Shown here in pieces: positions 11,906-23,510 of a stretch of DNA of 64,000 nt (position 1 is its first letter; every line of letters starts with the position of its first letter). The translations under genes were made by a program, and so were the position numbers. Source of the DNA: Biomphalaria glabrata (Eukaryota; Mollusca; Gastropoda; Planorbidae); contig NC_074713.1 of assembly GCF_947242115.1 (NCBI RefSeq), positions 14,498,126 to 14,562,125 of the forward strand, written 5' to 3'. The notes below the pieces were generated by a model, which had not been told where the DNA came from, searched no databases, and worked only from the letters and a program-made list of their open reading frames with translations.

Positions 11906-14087
11906 AGGTTTTTTTTTCACCACCTGCAAAACCAAACATAATTTAGTGTACATCAGTGGTAGACCAATAAATTGCTGTCTGCAATAATTTAAACAAAATT
12001 TATGCAATAACAGATTAGCAGAAAACTGTTTCACACAGCTGATTGAGCCATATCTTGTATGCATTCCCTGAGAAAGTTTATGTATGTATTAGACATCTAT
12101 TTCCATCATTTTTCCTGCCTAACCCTGACCCCTTCTCCCTTGCTTCACTTGATACCTGCTAACACAGCTTGAAAGCAGAATGCCACCTTTTATTTGTTGG
12201 CATTATTGACCTAGTTAATGTAAATATAACCCATGCTGGCGAGACTTGAGTATTTGTGAAACTATTAGATGATACTTACACTAGTTGAACTTGTTTCATT
12301 AAGACTATGAAAGTTTAGGTCAAGTTAGTGTATTATCAAAACACAACAATATAAGCCTGATATTAGACATCCTGCATTTATAGTATAAGTATTAATATTA
12401 AAACAAGACTGACCTTTGTACATCTTCATACATGTGTCAAACAATGTAATTGTAATGTACCAGTATATATAATGGTGTTAAAGACCATCTAAAGAAGCCA
12501 TTAACAATAAAACACATTTATTATAATTATTTTGAGTTTGTCATTTAAAAAAAAAATTTTTTTTTTTTGTTTAAACTAGTTGTAGGATTAGACACAGTGT
12601 TAGTGTTAGTTGTAAAAGAGCTGTAGGCCTTCAACTTCTAGAATTATTAAAACACATTTTCCCGGTCACTTCCTTCCATTTCACCCCCTGGTCATTTCAT
12701 CCCGTTATTTTCATCATCTGATCATTTTATCTAACAAATAGTAATTGTAAAAATCATGAAATGAGCAATATTTAATCTATTCATTTTTTATTTAAATGAC
12801 AAAAAGAGTAACACATTAGATAATAAAATTGAAATTAAATGCCATTATAAACTTTAAAAATTTAACATGTATAAAAAAAATTATTATCCTGATATGGGTG
12901 AAGTCAGCCTTTTTAGAAAAATTTTTTTTTTTCAAGGCTTAAAATGATGTGCCCAATTTTAAGAAAGAGCAATGAAAAATAAAATAAAGTGAAACATGGT
13001 CGTACTTCCGCCACACCTTGGCCTTTGATGATAAGTTATCAGCGGCATGGTCATAATTATTCTAATCGCACTTCTATCTCAAATGATTTTCACTACTTCC
13101 ACCAAACCTTGGCCTTTGATCATTACGTCATGCGCAGGATAATATTATATTACATCCCCCACATCCAATAGAAGCGCTATAGCTTAGTGCACACCCAGAT
13201 TTACAATATATTATAAGAATTCTCATCAAGAATGCAAAGTGGAAGAGGAAACACTATAAATGCATTAGTAACATGTCAAAAAATATTAAAAAAGCATTCT
13301 ACATAATCATATTTATATATTAGATGAATTGAGGGCTTAAAGTCAAAGCCTTAACAGCACAATTAAACAATAAAAAAAGGAAAATATTTAATTGGGGATG
13401 AAATGACCAGTCACCATTTTCCATATCAGTTTTTCATGGCCATCATACAATATTACACTTATTTTGTTTTTACTAGATCAATCTCAATTTAACAATATCT
13501 GATTCCATTACATCTTTCTTCTAAATATTTCAAAAATATTAGTATCTCAAATGTAATTAAGTATAAAAACAATTGCAGAGAGATAAATCTTTGCTGATTA
13601 ATATGAACTTATCCGAACGGCTAATGCAGCTGGAAATATACAGAATATATCAAGCTCTAGGAATTTTTATAATTTCTTCAACATACTTTAAAAAAAAAAA
13701 AAATTTCCATCATTTTTTCTTTATTTTATCCATGGAAAAATTATCTAGAATCTAGATGATATTATCTGAAATTTAAAAATTTTACTGATCTATTAATTTT
13801 GTGTGTTGATTTAAATATGTAAAATACAATTTTTCCTTGCCATTTCATACAAAAAATATTTGTTTTAAATTATTTTATATAATAATTTTAGTGATTGTCA
13901 AATGAGTCATGCTGGACTGCACATTTTGTTACATCAAGAAGTCCTTAAAAAGATATCTTTGTAAACAAATAAGCGGGTTCAAGGAAAGATAAAGAATAAT
14001 GCAATTGTATAGAAATATTTTGGGGGGTTTCTATCATTAGTCATTGAATAGTGGTTATCCACTGTTTTCTTATCTTATATAATACAG
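11906..14087. other. Intergenic AT-rich DNA, no gene seen
   Basis: No coding exon recognised. There is an imperfect repeat of CACACCTTGGCCTTTGAT (13012-13029 and about 13103-13120). Inverted words CTGGTCATTTCATCCC (about 12687) and its reverse complement (about 13396) could be eroded MITE ends. Confidence 0.5.
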
Positions 14088-14793
14088 ACGTTACTTCAAA
14101 AAAGAAGATGATTTAAGTCCTATGCGTCATGCATTTAGTCATGCATATTAACCAATGACTTAAATTCTGCCAAGTCACTGGTTTTCCTGGCTAGCTCAGG
14201 CAACCCATTCCATGCTCTAATAGCACTAGGGAAGAAGGAGTATTTGTACAAATTTGTCCTAGCATATGGGACGAGGAATGTGCCTTTATCTTTGTGTCTT
14301 TCAGAGTATTTTATTAAATTTTGTTTTTGTATTTGAAGATTATGGTTCAGTGTTTTATGTATGATTGCTACTTTACTTTTGAGCCTTCTGTCCTGACTGT
14401 TTGGTTAATGTCTTTTTCTAATAAGAATGTTTGTTGAAAGTTTAATGCAGCTTGGTGTAGTTGTGTAAGTTTACATTTATTCCAGAGTAAGATTTTTCTT
14501 TTGGGTTTTGTATTGCCTACTTCTTTTATCTGACTGTGTATTTTTATGATCTCATGGTCTGATAGACCAGGGATAATATCATAATCAACTACTAATCCAG
14601 GTCTGTTGGTTAAGAAGAGATCTTATGTGTTGTTTAATCTAGTTGGCTTTTTAATGATTTGATCTAAACTTAGGTTGTGTAAAGTTTCTATGAATAGCTC
14701 ATTTATGTCCTTAAGGTTTTGGTGTTTATCTATGGTTAGTGTTTTCCAATTTATATCAGGTAGGTTGAAATCACCCATAATCCAAAAAACTGC
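14088..14793 (-). mobile_element. Internally deleted CR1/L2-like LINE copy
   Basis: Near-identical to 20220-20535 and then to about 22258-22616 of the full copy at 20210-23690; the roughly 1.7 kb between (most of the RT) is missing and replaced by about 35 bp of filler near 14405-14440. It ends with the family 3' hairpin and the GATAA-type tail (14068-14100). Non-coding. Confidence 0.85.
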
Positions 14794-15820
14794 ATTGATA
14801 ACCTTAAGTCAGTCAAGTTCTTTTACTACTTGTATAATTTATAGAAATGATTGCGTCCAGTAAATATTGCTCATCACTGGAGGATTTATTTCATAAGAAT
14901 GACTTTGAAGATTTGTTTGAATGGTTTTCAACATAGATATGCACATTCGAATGATGTTTTTTTACATTACTTTGTGACAATAGTCGAATTGATTTTGTAA
15001 ACAACAAAACACTTAGTAACATAATACTATTAACATCACTTCTGAGTTTATTATAAAATTTTTATTGCATTTTCTTTGATTGTGAATATGTTTAGTTAAC
15101 AAGACACCATTAGTAAAAAAGAACTAAATTAGGATATAACAAAACAGATGAGATTAATCATATAATTAACAAGTGAAAAGCCCTTACGTAAACTCATCAC
15201 CAAATTCTATTATTATATTATTGCTGTTGCATTTTCTATAAATGCACAAACATTTATAAATATTTAAATTGGCTGGTGTCACGCAAGGACTAAGATAAGC
15301 TAGATATATTAACTTGAAAAAAGATTTGCAGTCAAAAATTTTATTTATGTTAACTAAATACTAGTCTAGTTGTTTAAGTCAAGTAATAAAATAAACTGGT
15401 CAATAGTTCAAAATAAGTTTAGGCTCCCATTTATTTTCTAGACATTAAATAAACAACACTGTTAAAGCATTTTAATGCCATTTTTTTTTCAGTAATAGAT
15501 TTAAAAAAAAATAAATGACAAATCACATAAAAAACATTCTTTACATAGTTACTATCAGAATACTTCAGAGGCCATTGAGATTGAACAAAAACTGCACTTA
15601 GTTACTATTTAAGAAAAATAGATGTTTGAATAAAAAGACAAAGGCTATGCATGTAAAAATCTCTTTTCCATCAATCAAACCTAAATTGAGAATATAAAGC
15701 TAAAGCTATAAATTAACAATTGTGAAATGAGATGTATTGGAAGAACAGCAGGTTAATATCAACATATGTACATGAAGAATGATATCCTGATGATTGGTAT
15801 CATATCACTGATCAAATATA
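14794..15820. other. Intergenic AT-rich DNA
   Basis: No ORF, inverted repeat or recognised repeat on either strand. Confidence 0.5.
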
Positions 15821-16034
15821 AGTTCCCCTTTCATTCATTGTGGTCTATAGGGCAGATGATGTAAAGGTCATCTGTTTCTGTGGCCCACAGTTAACAAGGG
15901 TGTCATGTGGCCAGCACAACGACAAACTGCCTTTACTTTTACCCAACTAATGTCAGGTACCCATTAGAGCTGGGTGAACTCGGAGGCGCCCAAAATTAAA
16001 AATCCACGTCTTAACCAGGATTTGAACCCGGGAA
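15821..16034 (-). mobile_element. tRNA-derived SINE (family 1)
   Basis: On the minus strand it contains a B-box-like CCCGGGTTCAAATCC at the head side, then body words CAGTTTGTCGTTGTGCTGGC and CAGATGACCTTTACATCATC, ending in GAAAGGGGAACTT. The same body occurs at 53704-53960 on the opposite strand. The A-box half of the tRNA head is missing. Confidence 0.8.
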
Positions 16035-17226
16035 ATTTGTTTTACAATTGTGTATTTACTTTACATAAGAGCAAACAAATTATATGATAGCCAACAAAAA
16101 AATTTAATGTAACATTTAATGCAATTAAGGATTTACAATTTATGATGATTGGTCATTAAGAACAATTAAGCAAACCTATTCAAACATATGAAATAACTTA
16201 GCAAGCAATGATTCACTGATAATGTAGGTTGTTATAGTTTTAGAATATTGGGCACAACCTTTCACAGCATCTTATACAGACTGGTATAGCCAATATGAGC
16301 CCACATGTCTTAACATTATCTGGTAAAACAACAACATGCCACATCTAGCTTAGGCTCAAGCCCAAACTTCAGGCCCATCACTAGCCAACAAGAGCAAACA
16401 AAATTCTGTATTTCTTTTTACTTCTAACACTTATATTAAGTATTTCACAGTATTTCTTGTATGTTTGGATTTTAGCAATCAACTATTAGACCACTTCTAC
16501 AAGCTCAGGCTTAATGACAACACATGAATCAGTCAAAAATCTACCTATAGTTAATCAATTAGTCGTAATTAAGTAATTTTGTTTTCATATAGATTAATAT
16601 AGAAAATGTACAAAGCTAAGGGGAGATAAATCATGGGTGGTAAACAATAATTGTATTGGCAAACAGTAAGGCCTAAGTTGACACACATAAGTTTAATGTT
16701 AGGGTCACATATCTTCTTTCTGATTGTTACCCTGTTTGAGTATCAATAGTGTTCAAAAATGATTGCAAAAGTTTAAGACTTAAAAGGGGAAAATAAAATT
16801 GTTTTTTTCTTCTTTGTAGTATGTTTAAATATAAGCATTGTTTGTTTTTTTTACATTTTTTAAAGTTACTATTTATTATTATTTTTGTAGTAGTATAATG
16901 TTTGGTCTGCATGCCAAAGAACTAGTCTTGTTCACTTTATCTTTGTGACATTAAACAGATATCAATTTCTTCTTTTTCTTATCAAATACAGACGTTCGGT
17001 CAATATCTCTGCTATTAGGATCTCACATAAACTTTATTTGGTATTTGCATTAGGCACTATAGTTTCAACTGTGTAATTTATCATCAGAAAAAACAATTCT
17101 AACACACAAGTATTTAAAATACTATTTTAAAAATATAAATGTATTATATAGATAAATGTATTATAATCTCATTTACATAAAATATCCTTATAACTGATAT
17201 ACAAATAAAATCTATTAAACTAATTG
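16035..17226. other. Intergenic DNA downstream of the AlkD gene
   Basis: AT-rich, no gene seen. TTTATT at 17033-17038 (AATAAA on the minus strand) lies about 190 bp beyond the AlkD stop and is the best poly(A) signal candidate. Confidence 0.4.
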
Positions 17227-20057
17227 TCATTTGTTGTGCTTCAGAGCTTCACGTATGCTCAGTGAAGACAGTCTGTCTTTATTCTCTTTCACAAATGCCG
17301 TAACACTCATGGGATTAATCTTGTAGTATTCCCTTAGAGCCCAGCCAATAGCTTTCTGAATAAAAAATTCTTTGCTGTGCACTTGAGTCAAACAGTATCT
17401 GCAGCAAACAAAAAGTTGAAATAAATTATTAAATGATCAACATTATGATGTGATGAGAACTAGTGTCCCATATACTGCTAGGTCTTGAAAGGAAATAAAT
17501 ACAGGTAATTTCAGTTACCTTGCATAGATAATAACTAAACCTTTTAAAAATGGCTCTGATTCAGCAACAATAACAGTAAACTCAGGTGTTCCTCAAGGAG
17601 CAGTCTTAGACCCATTACAGTTTCTAATTTACATTAATAAATTATTAGCTGCACCAGGAAGGCTGCCTGGTTATATGGTACGCAATGGCCAAATTGCACA
17701 CCAACATCCATTAAAGCATTAAACAAGTTGCCAGAATCAGCCAATACATTTGTGCATCTAGGTTAGCATATGAAATTGATTAGGATGTATCTTTTTTGAA
17801 GGAACATATTTGCACATTTCTTTTAAATGCACTTACTTAAAAAGACGAGCTTCATCAGTTCTGGCTTTAAAACTATTTTGATAAATGATGGATGTTCTAC
17901 AAAGCCAGAAATTGTCATCTATATTCCATTTGTCCATAACAGGAAGCAGCTCATCTTGGCAGAGTTTCACCAAGGGACCAACAACTACAATTTTTTAAAA
18001 ATATATAGAAAATAATTTCAAAAGAAAATAAGGTTTTAGTAAGAGAATGTTCAAATGCTATATACAAAATTAATGAGAATTTCATGTCTGTAAACACTAT
18101 TACAAGCAAAAATGTAGATGTTTTTTTTTTTTCAGGTCCTACTTTGCCTATTCTTTGTCTCTTCTCATATTATTACAGAAGGCTACCAGGTAACAAAATG
18201 TCAACTACAAAACTCTTGAGTCAATGTATAGAAAGCAATCAAAAAATTAAAAAAAGCAATATGATGACCAAAACTTTGACTACCAACAGACATGACAACT
18301 CTAAAGAACTTGAAAAACAGTTGGTGGAGTAGATAATTGCTGCCTCAAAAGTATTACATGGGCAACCTATGGTGGAGCTGAGAGATAAAACTTTCCAGCT
18401 AGCAGAACTAACTGACAATGTTGATTTAAGTGAGGAGGATTCATGCAACACGTCTATCTCACACTCTCGCCCTAAAGCCCATCCTTTTCCAGAAGCAAGA
18501 TTTTGTCAAGATGTCCGTTTGGACATGTGCTAGCAGAACTAATTAAACTTGGATTGAAAATCAGCTTGCTGAAGTTGATAGGACCTGGCATGTTATGGGA
18601 AAGTTTGCTCTCTTTTTTTTTTTTTTTCAAAGAAGTACAAAAGATGAAGGGAAATGTATTACCTGATCTTAGAAATGCTCAAAACAAGACATCTAGGCCT
18701 ATGCCATTCTTCCAATTCCAGTGTTTTGTGTGTGTGTGTGTCTGACCTTTTTAGTTCATCCCATGTTGGATACCACGTCACAACTTCAACCCAACCACTT
18801 TTTTTTTGTTCTATAATTCAGAAAAAAAAAAATCTAAAATCTATTTCATTTGGACTATTTGTTGATTGTTGCAATGTGAAAAGTTTGGTGAGAATCTAAG
18901 GACTATTTGTTGATTGTTGCAATGTGAAAAGTGAAAAGTTTGGTGAGAATCTAAGAATTGTAAATGGGAGTAATCCATCAAAAATGTACAAAATTGTTTC
19001 CCTACTCTAAGCCCCAGCCTCACCCACTGTATGACATAGATTTGGTAGTTTTTGCACATAGTTCTAACCAAAAAGATAACAGCAAAAAATAAAATTTTTC
19101 AGAAGTGCCCTAAGAATCAAGGATTAAAAGGTGAATTATATTTAACAAACAATTACCTTTAACAGCCAGTGTGTCCACTGTATCCCACCAACTTTTATTG
19201 CCAGCAAGAAATGACTTTATAAATTCTAAAGTATTTAAAGCAGAAAATTCAGCCTCATTTTCAAAAATGTTTAGCATTTCCTTCTCAAGTATTTCAGTGG
19301 TAAAAAGCTGAAACTCTCTTTCTGGTGACTGCCATGTAAGGTTGACCAATGCTCGAATTTCAGAAGAGTTGAGCTTTTTTACCTCTGCCCACAGCTGAGA
19401 TTTTAAAAATATCATTATTAGACTTTAAACAATTGACTTGTAGAACCTTTTTAAGTTTGGTAAAGAAAATAGTAAAAGTTATTTGACCTTCTGTGATAAA
19501 TATCATACAGTTCTTACATCTTTATATAATGCTCTTCTTTCTGGAGCTTGGAGACCAAAAAATTCAAATTGATTTCGCATATATTTCGACATTGACAATG
19601 CCTTACTGGGATTTCTGTGAGAGTTAAATCTGTTGCTGAGGGTGTTGAAAATATACAATAAATTATGACTACTCTTATTCTCAGTGATGGTCTGTTCCAT
19701 TATTGACTGATTTTTGTTGACTTCATTTTTAACATAATCATGTCGTAAGTCATTTTTTTTCAATGTTTTAGACGTAGGCCTATATGGTAAGACATCACTA
19801 GCCTTACATTTTAATTTAGTACCATCGGAATGCAATGAGCGTTTTCTTTTTTTCTGTTCTACTATCTCATTTGAGTTGTTTCTCTTTTGAGTGGTTTTTG
19901 GTTCAGTCTGTTTCGAAGCTACATCTAATCCTTTTTCAGTGTGTTTGCCCTGTTTCTGAACTTTTACTTTTGCATTGCTTACTACTCTGCAGATCTCCTT
20001 CTCGATAACTTTCTTAGCCCTAACTCTAAGACGTGAATCTGGTAATTTTGACATCAT
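17227..20057 (-). CDS. AlkD-type DNA alkylation repair protein
   Basis: HEAT-like-repeat DNA glycosylase family that removes alkylated purines (N3/N7 adducts). Coding exons on the minus strand: 19518-20057, 19157-19394, 17837-17984, 17227-17398 (stop TGA). GT-AG junctions, phases consistent, 365 aa. Residues 1-115 are a Lys/Arg/Ser-rich extension (contains KKRKR) that suggests a nuclear location and is absent from bacterial AlkD. The AlkD fold starts near SMSKYMRNQFEFFGLQAPER. Key AlkD residues are kept: W250 and D254 in SWWDTVD, R289 in FWLCRTSII, W328 in AIGWALREY; the C-terminus is SIREALKH, as in the family. The first ATG (20055-20057; a second ATG follows at once) lies one base after a good acceptor (20059-20060), so a 5' UTR exon is likely further upstream, possibly beyond the LINE at 20210-23690. 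Activity is inferred from homology. Confidence 0.92.
17548..17680 (+). mobile_element. LINE RT fragment in AlkD intron 3
   Basis: The plus strand reads TVNSGVPQGAVLDPLQFLIY, the conserved RT finger/palm motif of CR1/L2-type LINEs (SGVPQGSVLGPLLF), in one short open frame. It lies antisense to the host gene, between exons 3 and 4. Nothing else of the element is clear. Confidence 0.75.
18084..18600 (+). other. Unrecognised ORF-like stretch in AlkD intron 2
   Basis: Two short open frames (18084-18332, and the frame continuing past its stop to about 18530) have Lys/Ser-rich and acidic composition, e.g. ELRDKTFQLAELTDNVDLSE. This resembles coding sequence of an old mobile element but no family is recognised. 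Antisense to the host gene. Confidence 0.25.
18851..18955. repeat. Tandem duplication of about 50 bp
   Basis: ACTATTTGTTGATTGTTGCA plus the next 27 bp occurs twice in direct order (from 18856 and from 18902); the second copy has one extra GTGAAAA. In AlkD intron 2. Confidence 0.85.
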
Positions 20058-20273
20058 TCTGAAAGTTAGAGAAATTAAAAAAAAAAAAACTTAAGTTAAA
20101 TAGACATATCTATTGGCTAGATCTAAATGGTATTGCTATTATTACTATATTAAGATTAGTGTAAACTTGATTCTAGATCTACAAAGTTATATAATCAGGC
20201 AATCTTATCTTATCTTATATAATACAGACGTTACTTCAAAAAAGAAGATGATTACGTCCTACGCGTCATGCAT

Positions 20274-21944
20274 TTAGTCATGCATATTAACCAATGACTT
20301 AAATTCTGCCAAGTCACTGGTTTTCCTGGCTAGCTCAGGCAACCCATTCCATGCTCTAATAGCACTAGGGAAGAAGGAGTATTTGTACAAATTTGTCCTA
20401 GCATATGGGACGAGGAATGTGCCTTTATCTTTGTGTCTTTCAGAGTATTTTATTAAATTTTGTTTTTGTATTTGAAGATTATGGTTCAGTGTTTTATGTA
20501 TTATTGCTACTTTACTTTTGAGCCTTCTGTCCTGAAGGCTTTCTAAATTTAGTGATTTTACTAAAGGTGTTACTCTAGTCAAATATGAATATTCGTTTGT
20601 TATGAATCGCACTGCTCTATTTTGTGTCTGTTCTAGTTTCTTAATGTTTTCTTGAGTTGAGGGGTCCCAAACAGAGGATGCATATTCTATTATTGGCCTA
20701 ACCAAGGTTAAATAACATTTTAGTTTTATTTTCTTATTTGATTTATAGAAATTTCTTTTAATAAATCCTAATGCTTTGTTTGATTTTTTTGTAGTTTCAT
20801 CAATATGTGGATTCCATGACAGTTTTTCATTTATTATAACACCTAGGTATTTTGCGTTTTTAGTCTGTGTTACTGGTTTGCCATGAATAAGATAAGTGGA
20901 ATTAATTTGTTTTAGTTTTTTTGTTACTCTTAACAACTGACATTTTTCTGGGTGGAAAGACATGCTCCAATTTGATTCCCATTTCTGTAATTCATCTAAT
21001 TCTCTTTGTAAAATATCTGTGTCTTGTGTTGTTTTTATTGTTCTATATATTATGCAATCGTCTGCAAATAATCTGACTTTTGTTCCTGAAGTAATGCAAT
21101 TTGGTAAATCATTTATGTAAATTAAAAATAGTAGTGGACCCAAGACTATTCCTTGAGGTACACCTGAGTTTACTATTATCGGTGTTGATTTAGAACCATT
21201 TATTATTACAGTTTGTTCTCTCCCTATCAGAAAGTCTTTAATCCACTGATGCAGTGGACCATTAATGCCGAAATATTTTAATTTTTTAAGCAAGCTATGG
21301 TGGTGAACTTTGTCAAAAGCCTTAGAAAAATCTAGTAAGATAGCATCTATTTGTTCACTATTATCTAAACCTTTTGAAAAATCATCAATTAGTCCTATTA
21401 GTTGTGTTTCACATGATCTATATTTCCTAAAGCCATGTTGGTATGGTGTGAGGACATTATGTTTGTCTAAGTGGTTTATGATGTTGCTACATATTATGTG
21501 TTCTAGGATTTTACATGTGATGCTGGTAAGTGATACTGGTCTGTAGTTTCCTGGGTCAGATTTTTCTCCTTTTTTAAATAGGGGGGTGACATTAGCTTCT
21601 TTCCAGTCCTTTGGTACTCTGCCCTGGTTAAGTGAAGCCTGAAAGAGTATTTTGAACACTGGGGCTAGCTCATTACTTAGTTCTTTGAGTAATCTAGCTG
21701 GAATACCATCAGGTCCAGAAGCTTTATTTGGTTTGGTGTTGGCTAATAGTTTTTGAATTCCATTTTCTTGTACTACTATATCTTCTATGTTGTCTACTTG
21801 GTTCAAATTCAGTAATATGTCTTTGTCTCCTGGGGCTGAGAATGCTGATGCAAAGTATTTGTTTAGAATGTTTGCTTTAGTTTCATTATCATTATGTATT
21901 ATGTTATGTTCATCTTTTAATGGCGCTACGCCTGTTGTTTCCAT
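20274..21944 (-). CDS. LINE reverse transcriptase, 556 codons open
   Basis: RT domain of the CR1/L2-like LINE. Motifs in order: [52 protein letters not shown] (first catalytic Asp), SGVPQGIVLGPLLFLIYIND, LFADDCIIY (catalytic Asp pair), then the thumb and a C-terminal region ending [12 protein letters not shown], which is conserved in molluscan CR1-like elements. The nominal start is only the first Met after a stop; the native protein would also include the endonuclease upstream. The RT core looks undamaged, so the copy is fairly young. Confidence 0.92.
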   Translation of the reverse strand: METTGVAPLKDEHNIIHNDNETKANILNKYFASAFSAPGDKDILLNLNQVDNIEDIVVQENGIQKLLANTKPNKASGPDGIPARLLKELSNELAPVFKILFQASLNQGRVPKDWKEANVTPLFKKGEKSDPGNYRPVSLTSITCKILEHIICSNIINHLDKHNVLTPYQHGFRKYRSCETQLIGLIDDFSKGLDNSEQIDAILLDFSKAFDKVHHHSLLKKLKYFGINGPLHQWIKDFLIGREQTVIINGSKSTPIIVNSGVPQGIVLGPLLFLIYINDLPNCITSGTKVRLFADDCIIYRTIKTTQDTDILQRELDELQKWESNWSMSFHPEKCQLLRVTKKLKQINSTYLIHGKPVTQTKNAKYLGVIINEKLSWNPHIDETTKKSNKALGFIKRNFYKSNKKIKLKCYLTLVRPIIEYASSVWDPSTQENIKKLEQTQNRAVRFITNEYSYLTRVTPLVKSLNLESLQDRRLKSKVAIIHKTLNHNLQIQKQNLIKYSERHKDKGTFLVPYARTNLYKYSFFPSAIRAWNGLPELARKTSDLAEFKSLVNMHD

Positions 21945-22347
21945 TTTCTTAGACTTAATGTATGACCATAGGTTTTTGTTGTTATCTTTAGATATTACAT
22001 TGTTTATGTAATCACTCTGCAGCTGTCTGCTTACTTTTTGGGTTAAGTGTTTAATTTTTATATACTTTTTGTAAACTCTTTCTGCATTAGTTTCTTTAAA
22101 TTTTCTATATAGGTTTTCCTTTTGTTTACAAAGCTTCTTTAGTCTATTATTAAACCAGCATTTATTTATTTTGTTTGATGTGTATTTAGTTGGTATATGA
22201 TTTTCTATAATGCTTTTAAGATGGTTTTTAATGAAATTCCAGAGGTCATCGACTGGTTGGTTTGTTGAAAGTTTAATGCAGCTTGGTGTAGTTGTGTTAG
22301 GTTACATTTATTCCAGAGTAAGATTTTTCTTTTGGGTTTTGTATTGG

Positions 22348-22665
22348 CTACTGCTGCTGTATTTTTATGATCTCATGGTCTGATAGACCAGGGATAATAT
22401 CATAATCAACTACTAATCCAGGTCTGTTGGTTAAGAAGAGATCTAATGTGTTGTTTAATCTAGTTGGCTTTTTAATGATTTGATCTAAACTTAGGTTGTG
22501 TAAAGTTTCTATGAAAAGCTCATTTATGTCCTTAAGGTTTTGGTGTTTATCTATGGTTAGTGTTTTCCAATTTATATCGGGTAGGTTGAAATCACCCATA
22601 ATCCAAAAAACTGCATTTTTATTTGTCTCTTTAAGTGTAGTAATCTGATTACATAGTTCCTGCAT
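22348..22665 (-). pseudogene. LINE endonuclease, C-terminal half
   Basis: Open frame with WIMGDFNLPDINW (metal-binding Asp/Asn) and GLSDHEIIKI (catalytic Asp-His) of the exonuclease-endonuclease-phosphatase fold. It is cut from the RT by stops between 21945 and 22347, and from the N-terminal endonuclease half by a frameshift near 22850. Confidence 0.85.
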
Positions 22666-22808
22666 GTATTCTAAACTAGAATTTGGTGGTCTGTAAATGC
22701 TGCCTATTATTAGGGATGTTGAGGTGGTATTAATTTTACAAAATGTTGATTCTATATTTTTTGAGTTAGGTAAGGTAATTTCTTCTGCTATAAGAGTGTT
22801 TTTTATTG

Positions 22809-23510
22809 CTAAAAGAACTCCTCCATGATTATCAGCCCTATCTTTTCTAAAAATTTCATAATTTTACTATTGAAAATTTCTGCATTATAAATTTCAGGAT
22901 GTAGCCAAGTTTCTGTGCCTGCAATTATGTCTGGTTTCTCACATTCTAATAAAATTTCTAAGTCTGCTGTTTTGTTCCTAATGCTTTGAAAATTTATTAC
23001 TAAGGTTTTAAGGTATTTTGGTGTTACTTCTTTAGTAGGTTTGTTTAGTGAGGCTGTTGTATTAATTTTAGTAGATTTAGGTTTAACAGGAGTGGATCTG
23101 GCTAGTGGTTGGTGAGTTTGGTTTGGGATGGTGTTTAGGATGTTGTATGGGTTAGAAGTGTCTGCATCAAAGGAATCAAACAGTCCTGATGTAAACTGAG
23201 GTAACCCACACGGTACACAGTGCCATGATGCATCTTTGTTGCCTAAGGCATAATACACAGGTGTATTCATATGGAGACATGATGCATGGTACCATTCATC
23301 GCAGGTGTCACATTGAATGGCTTTCTGTTTCATGGTGCATACTTTTTTGCAGATGTTGCATCTATCTTTAGATCTAGGCCCTGGATTTGACTCTACATCC
23401 CCTGCTATTAATATTAACAGTGATAGGTATTTATTTCTGCTGTGTCTGATTGAGAACTTCCATTTGTGATGGGTATAATCTTCTTTAGTGTTATGGATGT
23501 GTATGTTAGG
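22809..23510 (-). pseudogene. LINE 2A peptide, PHD finger and N-terminal endonuclease
   Basis: One open frame on the minus strand. After a hydrophobic LSLLILIA run comes GDVESNPGP (2A, 23376-23402). Fourteen residues later the PHD finger begins: CNIC, then CDTCDEWYHASC and WHCVPC, a C4HC3 pattern. A Ser/Thr/Pro linker follows, then the start of the APE endonuclease (LVINFQSIRNK, IIAGTETWLHPE). In characterised LINEs such a 2A makes the ribosome skip the Gly-Pro bond, releasing the leader. The frame ends early through a frameshift near 22850. Confidence 0.88.

Noticed and set aside
12650-13440. Possible MITE bounded by CTGGTCATTTCATCCC words
   Set aside because: Only about 16 bp are inverted, the outer flanks do not pair, and no target duplication was found.
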